DNA of 39,837 nt from Dorea_D sp963559605 (lineage in GTDB: Bacteria > Bacillota > Clostridia > Lachnospirales > Lachnospiraceae). The translations under genes were made by a program, and so were the position numbers. The stretch spans positions 1 to 39,837 of the forward strand of contig CAUWLL010000025.1 of NCBI GenBank assembly GCA_963559605.1, in the 5' to 3' direction. Of the stretch, positions 7,059 to 13,920 are shown in pieces (the first letter of the stretch is position 1; every line of letters begins with the position of its first letter). The notes below the pieces were generated by a model. That model worked only from the letters and a program-made list of their open reading frames with translations. It did not search any database and was not told the DNA's origin.

Positions 7059-8495
7059 ATGGCTGAAAGAGAACCGGAAAATATGACGGCGGAAGAATGG
7101 GGTGACGCCATTGCGCAGGGTGAATTTGATTACGACAGTATCGAAGAGCGCGAAGAGCTTACCGAAGAACGCATTCTTGAAATGCTGGATGGCCGCCGGT
7201 TTAAAGAGCTGAAAGAAGAACTGGAAAATAATATGTACCCCGTCGATCTTGCGGAGATCCTGGAAGAATTTGAACAAAAACAGCTTGTGATGGTGTTCCG
7301 TCTGCTTGTCAAGGAAGAAGCGGCGGAGACATTTACGTATATGAACAGCGACATGCGTGAGATGCTGATCAACGCGCTTACAGATTCCGAGCTTGAGGAA
7401 GTCATGGAAGAAATGTATCTGGATGATACGGTCGACGTTTTGGAAGAAATGCCTGCCAATGTGGTGGATCGTCTTCTTATGGTCACGGATGAAGAAAAGC
7501 GTGTGCAGATCAATCAGCTTCTGCAATATCCTGAGGATAGCGCCGGAAGTGTGATGAATGTAGATTATATCGCTCTGAGTAAAGAGATGACGGTAGAAGA
7601 AGCGATTATGAAGATCCGTCAGGTAGGATTGAACCGCGAAACGATCTACACTTGTTATGTGACAGAAAAACGGCGTCTTATCGGCGTTGTGGATATTAAG
7701 GAACTTCTGACAACCGGAGAGTCCAGACTTGTTGAGGAGATTATGGACACAAATATGCTCTATGCCGAGACGACAGACGATCAGGAGGAAGTGGCAAGAA
7801 CGATCATGAAATACGGTCTGATTGCACTTCCGATCGTAGACCATGAGCATTGTATGGTTGGTATCGTTACGGTCGACGACGCCATGGTTGTTTTGCAGGA
7901 AGAGGAAACAGAAGATATGAGTATCATGGCGGGTGTTAATCCGAACGAAGAGACGTATTTCGGGACAACCGTTTTGGAACACGTAAAGAGCCGTATCCCC
8001 TGGCTTTTGTTTTTGATGTTATCTGCAACGATTACACAGATGATCATGGTGAGTTATGAGTCCGCCCTTGCAGTGATGCCCCAGCTTGCGGGATTTATTC
8101 CCATGCTTACGGGAACAGGGGGTAACTGTGGTTCTCAGAGTTCTACCCTTGTGATCCGCGGACTGGCGATCGGTGAAATAGAGTTTCGGGATTTGATAAA
8201 AGTGATTTGGAAGGAAGTACGGATCGCCTGCTGTATCAGCATTATCCTGGCGGTAGTCAACGGCGTACGTATTGTATTAATGGGACAGGGGAACGTTATG
8301 GTTGCGGTGACTATCGGAATTACCATGGCATGTACGGTGATCATTGCAAAAGTCGTCGGCTGTACCTTGCCGTTAGTGGCAAAAAAAGTAGGACTTGATC
8401 CGGCGATCATGGCAACGCCGCTGATCTCCACATTGGTAGATATAAGTACGATCAGCGTGTATTTTGCGATTGTAAGTTATGTGTTTCAGTTATAG
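7059..8495 (+). CDS. mgtE: Magnesium transporter MgtE
   Basis: Mg2+ channel gated by intracellular magnesium. The 478-residue product follows the family plan: an acidic N-terminal helical domain (about 1-135), a pair of CBS domains (about 140-265, with SAGSVMNVDY at the start of the first), a connecting helix, and five membrane helices. The membrane part contains the conserved GTGGNCGSQSST segment and, near the end, the aspartates of GLDPAIMATPL and STLVDISTI that line the ion path in characterised MgtE. ATG at 7059 is 7 bases after AAGGAGG. It is followed by the second, inverted copy of the hairpin repeat and a terminator. Confidence 0.96.
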   Translation: MAEREPENMTAEEWGDAIAQGEFDYDSIEEREELTEERILEMLDGRRFKELKEELENNMYPVDLAEILEEFEQKQLVMVFRLLVKEEAAETFTYMNSDMREMLINALTDSELEEVMEEMYLDDTVDVLEEMPANVVDRLLMVTDEEKRVQINQLLQYPEDSAGSVMNVDYIALSKEMTVEEAIMKIRQVGLNRETIYTCYVTEKRRLIGVVDIKELLTTGESRLVEEIMDTNMLYAETTDDQEEVARTIMKYGLIALPIVDHEHCMVGIVTVDDAMVVLQEEETEDMSIMAGVNPNEETYFGTTVLEHVKSRIPWLLFLMLSATITQMIMVSYESALAVMPQLAGFIPMLTGTGGNCGSQSSTLVIRGLAIGEIEFRDLIKVIWKEVRIACCISIILAVVNGVRIVLMGQGNVMVAVTIGITMACTVIIAKVVGCTLPLVAKKVGLDPAIMATPLISTLVDISTISVYFAIVSYVFQL

Positions 8496-8497
8496 AG

Positions 8498-8582
8498 GAA
8501 ACGCCATATGCTGATTCCTCGATCCATCTTGTTTCAAGCAAGCTTGAACAATCTGTATAGAGTCTTCAGCGCATGGCTGAAT
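8498..8582 (-). repeat. Long-hairpin dispersed repeat, copy B (inverted relative to copy A)
   Basis: Ungapped match to the reverse complement of 5029-5113, with about 11 differences over 84 bases by my count. The outer ends and the apical TCAAGC-TT-GCTTGA type loop are kept. Several differences restore pairing: a G-C pair near the apex of copy A is T-A here, a mid-stem T-A is C-G here, and a T-G wobble is C-G. As in copy A it sits just after the 3' end of a gene (mgtE) and has no T-run of its own. Confidence 0.8.
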
Positions 8583-8614
8583 AGTATTGAAAAAAATACA
8601 TGTAAGTTTCTATA

Positions 8615-8640
8615 AGAGACCTTGTCCGCAAGGTCTCTTT
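8615..8640 (+). terminator. Rho-independent terminator after mgtE
   Basis: A perfect 10-bp stem, AGAGACCTTG and CAAGGTCTCT, closes on a TCCG loop and is followed by TTG and an AT-rich stretch. It separates mgtE from pta. The T-run is short, so termination efficiency is uncertain. Confidence 0.65.
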
Positions 8641-8650
8641 GTATTATAAT
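8622..8650 (+). promoter_or_regulatory. Possible pta promoter
   Basis: TATAAT at 8645-8650 lies 41 bases before the pta ATG. The best -35 candidate at a 17-base distance is TTGTCC (8622-8627), which falls inside the stem of the preceding terminator. The -10 box is convincing, the -35 box less so. Confidence 0.4.
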
Positions 8651-8690
8651 GAAGTTACTATGAGAAAATATGGAAAGGAGCTTTTGAATC

Positions 8691-9692
8691 ATGGGATTTA
8701 TTGATGATATTAAAGCAAAAGCAAAAACATGTAAAAAGACAATTGTTCTTCCGGAGACAGAGGACATCAGAACGTACGAGGCGGCAGAGGCTGTTTTGAG
8801 AGATGGAACAGCAAATATCGTTCTTGTCGGAAGCGAGGAAGAGATTGCAAAAAACAAGGGTTCATTTGATGTGAGCGGTGCAGTGATCGTTGATCCGGCG
8901 AAGGATCCGAAGACAGATGCGTATATTGCAAAATTAGTAGAGCTTCGTCAGAAGAAAGGTATGACAGAGGAGCAGGCAAGAGAGCTTCTTCTTACAAACT
9001 ACCTGTATTATGGAGTTATGATGGTTAAAATGAAAGACGCTGACGGAATGGTGTCCGGAGCCTGCCACTCTACAGCAGATACATTAAGACCGTGTCTTCA
9101 GATTTTAAAGACAAAACCGGGAACCAAATTAGTTTCGGCATTTTTTGTAATGGTAGTGCCGGATTGTGATATGGGAGCCGACGGTACATTTATTTTCGCA
9201 GATTCCGGTCTTGAGCAGAATCCGGATCCGGAGAAGCTTGCAGCTATCGCACTTTCTTCTGCCGAGTCTTTCCGCACACTGACAGGAAAAGAGCCGGTAG
9301 TGGCTATGCTTTCCCACTCTACAAAGGGCAGTGCAAAACATGCAGATGTAGATAAGGTAGTAGAGGCAACACGTATTGCAAAAGAGAACGCGCCGGAAGG
9401 TCTTATGCTTGACGGAGAGTTCCAGTTAGACGCAGCTATTGTACCGGAGATCGGACAGTCTAAAGCACCGGGAAGCCCGGTTGCAGGTAAAGCAAATGTA
9501 TTAGTATTCCCGGATCTTGATGCAGGTAACATTGGATACAAGCTGGTGCAGAGACTTGCGAAAGCAGAAGCATACGGACCGCTTACACAGGGAATCGCAG
9601 CTCCGGTCAATGATTTATCCCGTGGATGCAGCGCAGCAGATATTGAGGGTGTTGTTGCGATCACAGCAGTACAGTGTATGGCAGAAAGCTAA
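8691..9692 (+). CDS. pta: Phosphate acetyltransferase
   Basis: Converts acetyl-CoA and phosphate to acetyl phosphate and CoA, the first step of acetate formation coupled to ATP synthesis. The 333-residue product is the short, single-domain PTA type without the N-terminal DRTGG region of enterobacterial Pta. Recognisable segments are IVLPETEDIRTYEAAE near the start, DGMVSGACHSTADT in the middle, MLSHSTKGSA, and VLVFPDLDAGNIGYK towards the C terminus. ATG at 8691 is preceded by AAAGGAG. ackA follows in the same direction after 100 bases that hold a strong hairpin. Confidence 0.96.
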   Translation: MGFIDDIKAKAKTCKKTIVLPETEDIRTYEAAEAVLRDGTANIVLVGSEEEIAKNKGSFDVSGAVIVDPAKDPKTDAYIAKLVELRQKKGMTEEQARELLLTNYLYYGVMMVKMKDADGMVSGACHSTADTLRPCLQILKTKPGTKLVSAFFVMVVPDCDMGADGTFIFADSGLEQNPDPEKLAAIALSSAESFRTLTGKEPVVAMLSHSTKGSAKHADVDKVVEATRIAKENAPEGLMLDGEFQLDAAIVPEIGQSKAPGSPVAGKANVLVFPDLDAGNIGYKLVQRLAKAEAYGPLTQGIAAPVNDLSRGCSAADIEGVVAITAVQCMAES

Positions 9693-9722
9693 ACATTCGG
9701 CGAGGTTTTTGAGTTTGGCGTG

Positions 9723-9760
9723 AAGTTTGTTCGATAGCCCACAGGGTATCGAACAAACTT
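9723..9760 (+). other. Strong stem-loop between pta and ackA
   Basis: AAGTTTGTTCGATA (9723-9736) is perfectly complementary to TATCGAACAAACTT (9747-9760), and the loop can add a short CCC/GGG pairing. The stem is followed by ATTAAG, not by a T-run, so it is a poor intrinsic terminator. It may mark an mRNA processing site or a partial attenuator that sets the pta:ackA ratio; this role is inferred. Confidence 0.6.
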
Positions 9761-9792
9761 ATTAAGAATATAAAAAAGAGAGGTATTATCTA

Positions 9793-10983
9793 ATGAATGT
9801 ATTAGTTATCAATTGTGGAAGTTCATCTTTGAAATTTCAGTTAATCAATTCCGAGTCAGAGGAAGTTCTGGCAAAAGGACTCTGCGAGAGAATCGGAATC
9901 GACGGACGTCTTACATATCAGCCGGAGGGCGGAGAAAAGGCTGTATCTGAGCTGGCTATGCCGACACATACCGAAGCTATCCAGTTTGTCATCGATGCTT
10001 TGACAAATGCCGAAACCGGTGTTGTTAAGAGCCTTGATGAGATTGGTGCAGTGGGACACCGCGTGGTACATGGCGGAGAGAAATTCGCTAATTCTGTAGT
10101 GATCACAGATGAAGTATTAAAAGCCATCGAAGAGTGTAATGATCTTGCGCCTCTTCATAACCCTGCAAACTTGATCGGTATCAGAGCTTGTCAGAAATTA
10201 ATGCCGGGCACACCGATGGTTGCCGTATTTGATACTGCTTTCCATCAGACTATGCCGGAGAAGGCATATCTTTACGGACTTCCATATGAGTATTATGAGA
10301 AATATGCCGTAAGACGTTATGGTTTCCATGGCACAAGCCACAGTTTTGTATCCAAACATGCGGCAGAGTTTTTGGGAATGGATCTTGATAATTCCAAGAT
10401 CATTGTTGCGCACCTTGGAAACGGCGCTTCCATCAGTGCAGTATTAAACGGTAAATGTATCGATACTTCTATGGGACTTACTCCATTGGAAGGTCTTGTC
10501 ATGGGGACACGTTCCGGTGATATGGATCCTGCGATCATGGAGTATCTTGCAAAGAAAGAAGACTTGGATATTGCAGGCGTTATGAATGTACTGAATAAAA
10601 AATCCGGTGTATTCGGGCTTTCTAAAAACTTATCCAGTGATTTCCGCGACCTTGAAGCAGGAATGAACGACGGAAATAAATATGCAAAAGCAGCAATCGA
10701 AGTATTCTGCTATCGTGTGGCAAAATATATCGGTTCTTATGTTGCCGCTATGAACGGAGTAGACGCTATTGCATTTACGGCAGGTATCGGAGAGAATGCA
10801 AGTATCGTTCGCGAGTATGTGCTTTCTTACCTTGGATACCTTGGAATTACTTTAGATGCTGAGGCGAATAAAAAACGCGGAGAGGATCTTGTGATCTCTA
10901 CGGCAGATTCTAAAGTGAAGGTTGCGGTAATTCCTACAAACGAGGAGCTGGCAATCGCAAGAGAGACAGTGGCATTAGTATAG
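9793..10983 (+). CDS. ackA: Acetate kinase
   Basis: Transfers phosphate from acetyl phosphate to ADP, yielding acetate and ATP. The 396-residue product has the ASKHA-fold landmarks: the phosphate loop NCGSSSLKFQL near residue 7, the GFHGTSH motif, HLGNGASI, and MGTRSGDMDPAI. All are in the expected order, and the length is typical. ATG at 9793 is preceded by AGAGAGG. The stop codon lies within a tandem 13-base duplication (10971-10996). With pta it forms the main substrate-level phosphorylation route of an acetate-producing anaerobe. Confidence 0.97.
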   Translation: MNVLVINCGSSSLKFQLINSESEEVLAKGLCERIGIDGRLTYQPEGGEKAVSELAMPTHTEAIQFVIDALTNAETGVVKSLDEIGAVGHRVVHGGEKFANSVVITDEVLKAIEECNDLAPLHNPANLIGIRACQKLMPGTPMVAVFDTAFHQTMPEKAYLYGLPYEYYEKYAVRRYGFHGTSHSFVSKHAAEFLGMDLDNSKIIVAHLGNGASISAVLNGKCIDTSMGLTPLEGLVMGTRSGDMDPAIMEYLAKKEDLDIAGVMNVLNKKSGVFGLSKNLSSDFRDLEAGMNDGNKYAKAAIEVFCYRVAKYIGSYVAAMNGVDAIAFTAGIGENASIVREYVLSYLGYLGITLDAEANKKRGEDLVISTADSKVKVAVIPTNEELAIARETVALV

Positions 10984-10996
10984 GGCATTAGTATAG
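10971..10996 (+). repeat. Perfect tandem 13-bp duplication over the ackA stop
   Basis: The unit GGCATTAGTATAG occurs twice back to back (10971-10983 and 10984-10996). The first copy encodes the last residues and stop of AckA; the second is non-coding. It looks like a replication-slippage duplication that did not alter the protein. Confidence 0.85.
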
Positions 10997-11029
10997 TTAC
11001 GGAAATTTGTGAAAATCCCTAAAATTCAG

Positions 11030-11058
11030 TTGACAAATAGTACTTACGTCGCTATAAT
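11030..11058 (+). promoter_or_regulatory. Consensus sigma-A promoter of the yceD-rpmF operon
   Basis: TTGACA (11030-11035) and TATAAT (11053-11058) are both perfect consensus boxes with the ideal 17-base spacer, 28 bases before the yceD start. It should drive yceD and rpmF strongly, as expected for a ribosomal protein gene. Confidence 0.88.
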
Positions 11059-11086
11059 AGTTTAAGTGTGAATAGGAGTAGATATT

Positions 11087-11614
11087 ATGCTTTTAAACCT
11101 ATCAGACACTTTATCTGAACCTTATCGTGTCATCGAGCAGGATGTACCCGTAGAGATGGAAATTTTCCGTTCTCAGATCGGAACATATGCGGTGAAAGAT
11201 AAGGGAAGCTGCCACATTAAGGTGGAGCATGGAAAAGAAAAGAAGAAAGAGATTTTTATTACCGGACAGGCGGAAGTTACATTGGAAATTCCTTGTGACA
11301 GATGTTTGAAAGGAGTAGAGGTTCCTTTTGCTCTTACTTTTAAAAAGCATGTGAATCTGGATGAGGAAGTGTCAGATGAAGAATCGGACGAAACAAACTA
11401 TATTGACGGATATTACCTTGACGTAGACAAATTACTCTATAATGAGATATTGGTAGGATGGCCGATGAAAGTTCTGTGCAGCGAGTCCTGTAAAGGAATT
11501 TGCAGTGTATGTGGTCAAAACCTAAATGAGGGTACCTGCGACTGTGAAGATACAGGCCTCGATCCAAGAATGTCAGTGATCCGCGATGTTTTTAAGAATT
11601 TTAAGGAGGTGTAA
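11087..11614 (+). CDS. yceD: YceD/DUF177 family protein
   Basis: Member of the YceD (DUF177) family, often found directly before rpmF and linked to large ribosomal RNA metabolism; the exact role in Firmicutes is unclear. The 175-residue product has the family's cysteine pair CDRCLKG in the middle. A C-terminal cysteine-rich region, CKGICSVCGQNLNEGTCDC, is a likely zinc ribbon. ATG at 11087 follows AGGAG. rpmF begins 3 bases after the stop, so the two are surely co-transcribed. Confidence 0.9.
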   Translation: MLLNLSDTLSEPYRVIEQDVPVEMEIFRSQIGTYAVKDKGSCHIKVEHGKEKKKEIFITGQAEVTLEIPCDRCLKGVEVPFALTFKKHVNLDEEVSDEESDETNYIDGYYLDVDKLLYNEILVGWPMKVLCSESCKGICSVCGQNLNEGTCDCEDTGLDPRMSVIRDVFKNFKEV

Positions 11615-11617
11615 CCT

Positions 11618-11797
11618 ATGTCAATTTGTCCAAAGAATAAATCTTCTAAAGCAAGAAGAGACAAAAGAAGAGCAAACTGGAAGATGAGCGCTCCAAACCT
11701 TGTGAAATGCAGCAAATGCGGCGAGTTAATGATGCCTCATAGAGTATGCAAGGCTTGTGGTTCTTACAACAAAAAAGAAATCATTGCTCAGGATTAA
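11618..11797 (+). CDS. rpmF: 50S ribosomal protein L32
   Basis: Short gene for a 59-residue basic protein of the large ribosomal subunit. It begins MSICPKNKSSKARRDKRRAN and has the zinc-ribbon cysteines CSKCG and CKACG of the four-cysteine form of L32. The start ATG at 11618 follows AAGGAGG (11603-11609). It is cotranscribed with yceD and followed by a clear terminator. Confidence 0.97.
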   Translation: MSICPKNKSSKARRDKRRANWKMSAPNLVKCSKCGELMMPHRVCKACGSYNKKEIIAQD

Positions 11798-11812
11798 TCA
11801 GAACAGTTTCGG

Positions 11813-11848
11813 TCAGGGGGTACAATTTTGTATCCTCTGATTTTTTTT
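11813..11848 (+). terminator. Rho-independent terminator after rpmF
   Basis: A 13-bp stem with two G-U pairs (TCAGGGGGTACAA and TTGTATCCTCTGA) is followed directly by eight Ts (11841-11848). Confidence 0.9.
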
Positions 11849-11849
11849 G

Positions 11850-11878
11850 TTGATTTTTATGGTAATGTTTAGTAGAAT
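11850..11878 (+). promoter_or_regulatory. Predicted plsX promoter
   Basis: TTGATT (11850-11855) and TAGAAT (11873-11878) with a 17-base spacer, directly after the rpmF terminator and 27 bases before plsX. No FapR-like operator was recognised by eye. Confidence 0.5.
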
Positions 11879-11905
11879 TATCCTAGTAGACTGGGAGGAA
11901 AGAAA

Positions 11906-12907
11906 ATGGCAGAAATTACAAAAGTAGCGCTTGACGCCATGGGAGGAGACAACGCCCCTCATGAGATTGTTAAGGGTGCGGTGGACGCGCTTCAAAGGCA
12001 GAGCAGTATCCACGTATTTCTGGTCGGCAGGGAGGAAGAGATCCAAAAAGAACTGTCGGCTTACGAATATGACAAGAGCCGTATGGAAATTGTGAATGCC
12101 ACCGAAGTCATTGAGACAGCAGAGCCGCCGGTAAATGCTATCCGAAAGAAGAAGGACTCATCCATTGTGGTGGGGATGAAGATGGTAAAAGACGGTCAGG
12201 CAGACGCATTTGTGTCGGCAGGAAGCTCCGGGGCAATCCTTGTGGGCGGACAGGTCATTGTAGGCAGGATCAAAGGAGTGGAAAGACCACCTCTTGCACC
12301 GCTTATTCCGACAGAAAAGGGAGTGTCTTTATTGGTAGACTGCGGAGCAAATGTGGACGCCAGACCGTCGCATCTTGTACAGTTTGCGAAGATGGGTTCT
12401 ATCTATATGGAGCATATTCTCGGCATTCCAAATCCGACAGTCGGAATCGTCAATATCGGTGCCGAGGAAGAAAAAGGAAATGCACTGGTAAAAGAGACTT
12501 TTCCGCTTCTTAAAGAAGAAAAGAGTATCAACTTTATCGGAAGTGTGGAGGCAAGAGAGATCCCGCACGGACAGGCAGATGTGATCGTCTGTGAAGCATT
12601 TGCGGGAAATATTATCCTGAAGCTGTTTGAGGGAGTGGGAATGACACTTATCAGCCAGATTAAAAAAGGGATGATGAGCAATCTCAGAACAAAAATCGGA
12701 GCATTGCTTGTGAAACCGGCGCTGAAGCAGACCTTGAAAACATTTGATACGGCGGAACATGGCGGCGCGCCGCTTCTGGGGCTTAACGGGTTGGTTGTTA
12801 AGACACACGGAAGCTCCAAGGCAAAGGAAATCAGCAATACGCTGATACAGTGTGTGACATTTAAAAATCAGAAGATCAATGAAAAGATCAAAGAAAGTAT
12901 TGAGTAG
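11906..12907 (+). CDS. plsX: Phosphate acyltransferase PlsX
   Basis: Soluble or membrane-associated enzyme that converts acyl-ACP and phosphate to acyl phosphate for phospholipid synthesis. The N terminus has the family signature ALDAMGGDNAPHEIVKGA. Later come AFVSAGSSGAILVG, DCGANVDARPSHL and EAFAGNIILK, all characteristic of PlsX. Length 333 residues is normal. ATG at 11906 follows GGGAGG. acpP, which supplies the carrier, starts 18 bases after the stop. Confidence 0.96.
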   Translation: MAEITKVALDAMGGDNAPHEIVKGAVDALQRQSSIHVFLVGREEEIQKELSAYEYDKSRMEIVNATEVIETAEPPVNAIRKKKDSSIVVGMKMVKDGQADAFVSAGSSGAILVGGQVIVGRIKGVERPPLAPLIPTEKGVSLLVDCGANVDARPSHLVQFAKMGSIYMEHILGIPNPTVGIVNIGAEEEKGNALVKETFPLLKEEKSINFIGSVEAREIPHGQADVIVCEAFAGNIILKLFEGVGMTLISQIKKGMMSNLRTKIGALLVKPALKQTLKTFDTAEHGGAPLLGLNGLVVKTHGSSKAKEISNTLIQCVTFKNQKINEKIKESIE

Positions 12908-12925
12908 TGGAAAAGGAGTTATATC

Positions 12926-13159
12926 ATGGAATTTGAAAAATTAAGAACAATTATCGCTGACGTATTAAATATTGATGAGCAGGAGATTCAGATGGAGTCT
13001 AAGTTTGTAGACGATCTGGGCGCGGATTCTCTGGATGTTTTCCAGATCATCATGGGAATCGAAGAAACTTTCGATATTGAGATCGACAATGAAGAAGCAG
13101 AGAAGATCGCAACAGTAGGGGATGCTGTGGAGCAGATCAAAAATGCAACTAACGACTAG
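12926..13159 (+). CDS. acpP: Acyl carrier protein
   Basis: Acidic 77-residue carrier of fatty acyl chains. The phosphopantetheine attachment site is Ser35 in DDLGADSLDVFQI. The four-helix ACP pattern and net negative charge are evident. It lies between plsX and a strong terminator; the start ATG at 12926 follows AAAGGAG. The context with plsX supports a role in fatty acid and phospholipid synthesis over polyketide or D-alanine transfer. Confidence 0.96.
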   Translation: MEFEKLRTIIADVLNIDEQEIQMESKFVDDLGADSLDVFQIIMGIEETFDIEIDNEEAEKIATVGDAVEQIKNATND

Positions 13160-13177
13160 ACACTAAGTAGAAAAAGT

Positions 13178-13201
13178 GAAAAAGCCCGTCCGGGCTTTTT
13201 C
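13178..13201 (+). terminator. Rho-independent terminator after acpP
   Basis: Perfect 11-bp stem, GAAAAAGCCCG and CGGGCTTTTTC, with a two-base loop, followed by ATTTTATG. The U-tract is provided by the 3' arm itself. Confidence 0.88.
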
Positions 13202-13220
13202 ATTTTATGAGGCGTAACAT

Positions 13221-13913
13221 ATGAATAAGGATTTGAAAGAATTAGAGAAGAAAATAGGATATGAATTTCAGGATTTTCACCTGCTTACAAGAGCCATGCG
13301 TCACAGTTCTTATATTAATGAAAAGAATCTGCCCAAATATGAGTGTAACGAAAGACTGGAGTTTTTAGGAGATGCCGTGCTGGAGCTGGTGTCCAGTGAA
13401 TATCTTTATTTCGAAGACGGGAAAAAAGCCGAGGGAGAGCTGACAAAGACGAGGGCAAGTATGGTCTGTGAGCCGTCTCTTGCATTCTGCGCAAGACAGA
13501 TAAATCTTGGGGACTATCTGCTCCTTGGAAAGGGAGAAGATGTAACCGGAGGAAGAGAGAGAGATTCTGTCACTTCTGACGCATTGGAAGCGCTGATCGG
13601 AGCAATCTATGTGGACGGTGGTTTTGCTAATGCAAAAGAGTTTATCCACAAATTTGTTTTGAATGATTTGGAAAATAAAAAACTCTTTTTTGATAGCAAG
13701 ACTATCCTTCAGGAGATGGTACAGTCAGAATTTAAGGAAGGAATTACGTATAAGCTGCTGGCAGAGTTTGGACCGGATCACGATAAGCGTTTTGAGGCGT
13801 GCGTTTATATAGGGGAAGAGCAGTACGGCGCAGGGACAGGGCGTACGAAGAAGGCGGCGGAGCAGGAAGCTGCTTACCAGACGATCCTAAAGCTCAGGAA
13901 GAGAAAAAAGTAG
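13221..13913 (+). CDS. rnc: Ribonuclease III
   Basis: Endonuclease specific for double-stranded RNA, needed for rRNA and mRNA processing. The 230-residue product has the catalytic signature NERLEFLGDAVLEL with Glu47 and Asp51, and a second acidic site in SDALEALIGAIYVDGG. A C-terminal double-stranded RNA-binding domain follows (about residues 157-228). ATG at 13221 has only a weak upstream GAGG. The gene is directly followed by smc, the usual arrangement in Firmicutes. Confidence 0.96.
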   Translation: MNKDLKELEKKIGYEFQDFHLLTRAMRHSSYINEKNLPKYECNERLEFLGDAVLELVSSEYLYFEDGKKAEGELTKTRASMVCEPSLAFCARQINLGDYLLLGKGEDVTGGRERDSVTSDALEALIGAIYVDGGFANAKEFIHKFVLNDLENKKLFFDSKTILQEMVQSEFKEGITYKLLAEFGPDHDKRFEACVYIGEEQYGAGTGRTKKAAEQEAAYQTILKLRKRKK

Positions 13914-13920
13914 GTGAACT

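Noticed and set aside
7014..7982. Long minus-strand open frame of 322 codons opposite mgtE
   Set aside because: It is rich in His and Phe, has no domain signature, and lies wholly antisense to an intact MgtE gene and its promoter. It is a codon-bias shadow.
12329..12837. Two overlapping minus-strand frames within plsX
   Set aside because: Both are antisense to a full-length PlsX and mutually overlapping; no supporting signals.
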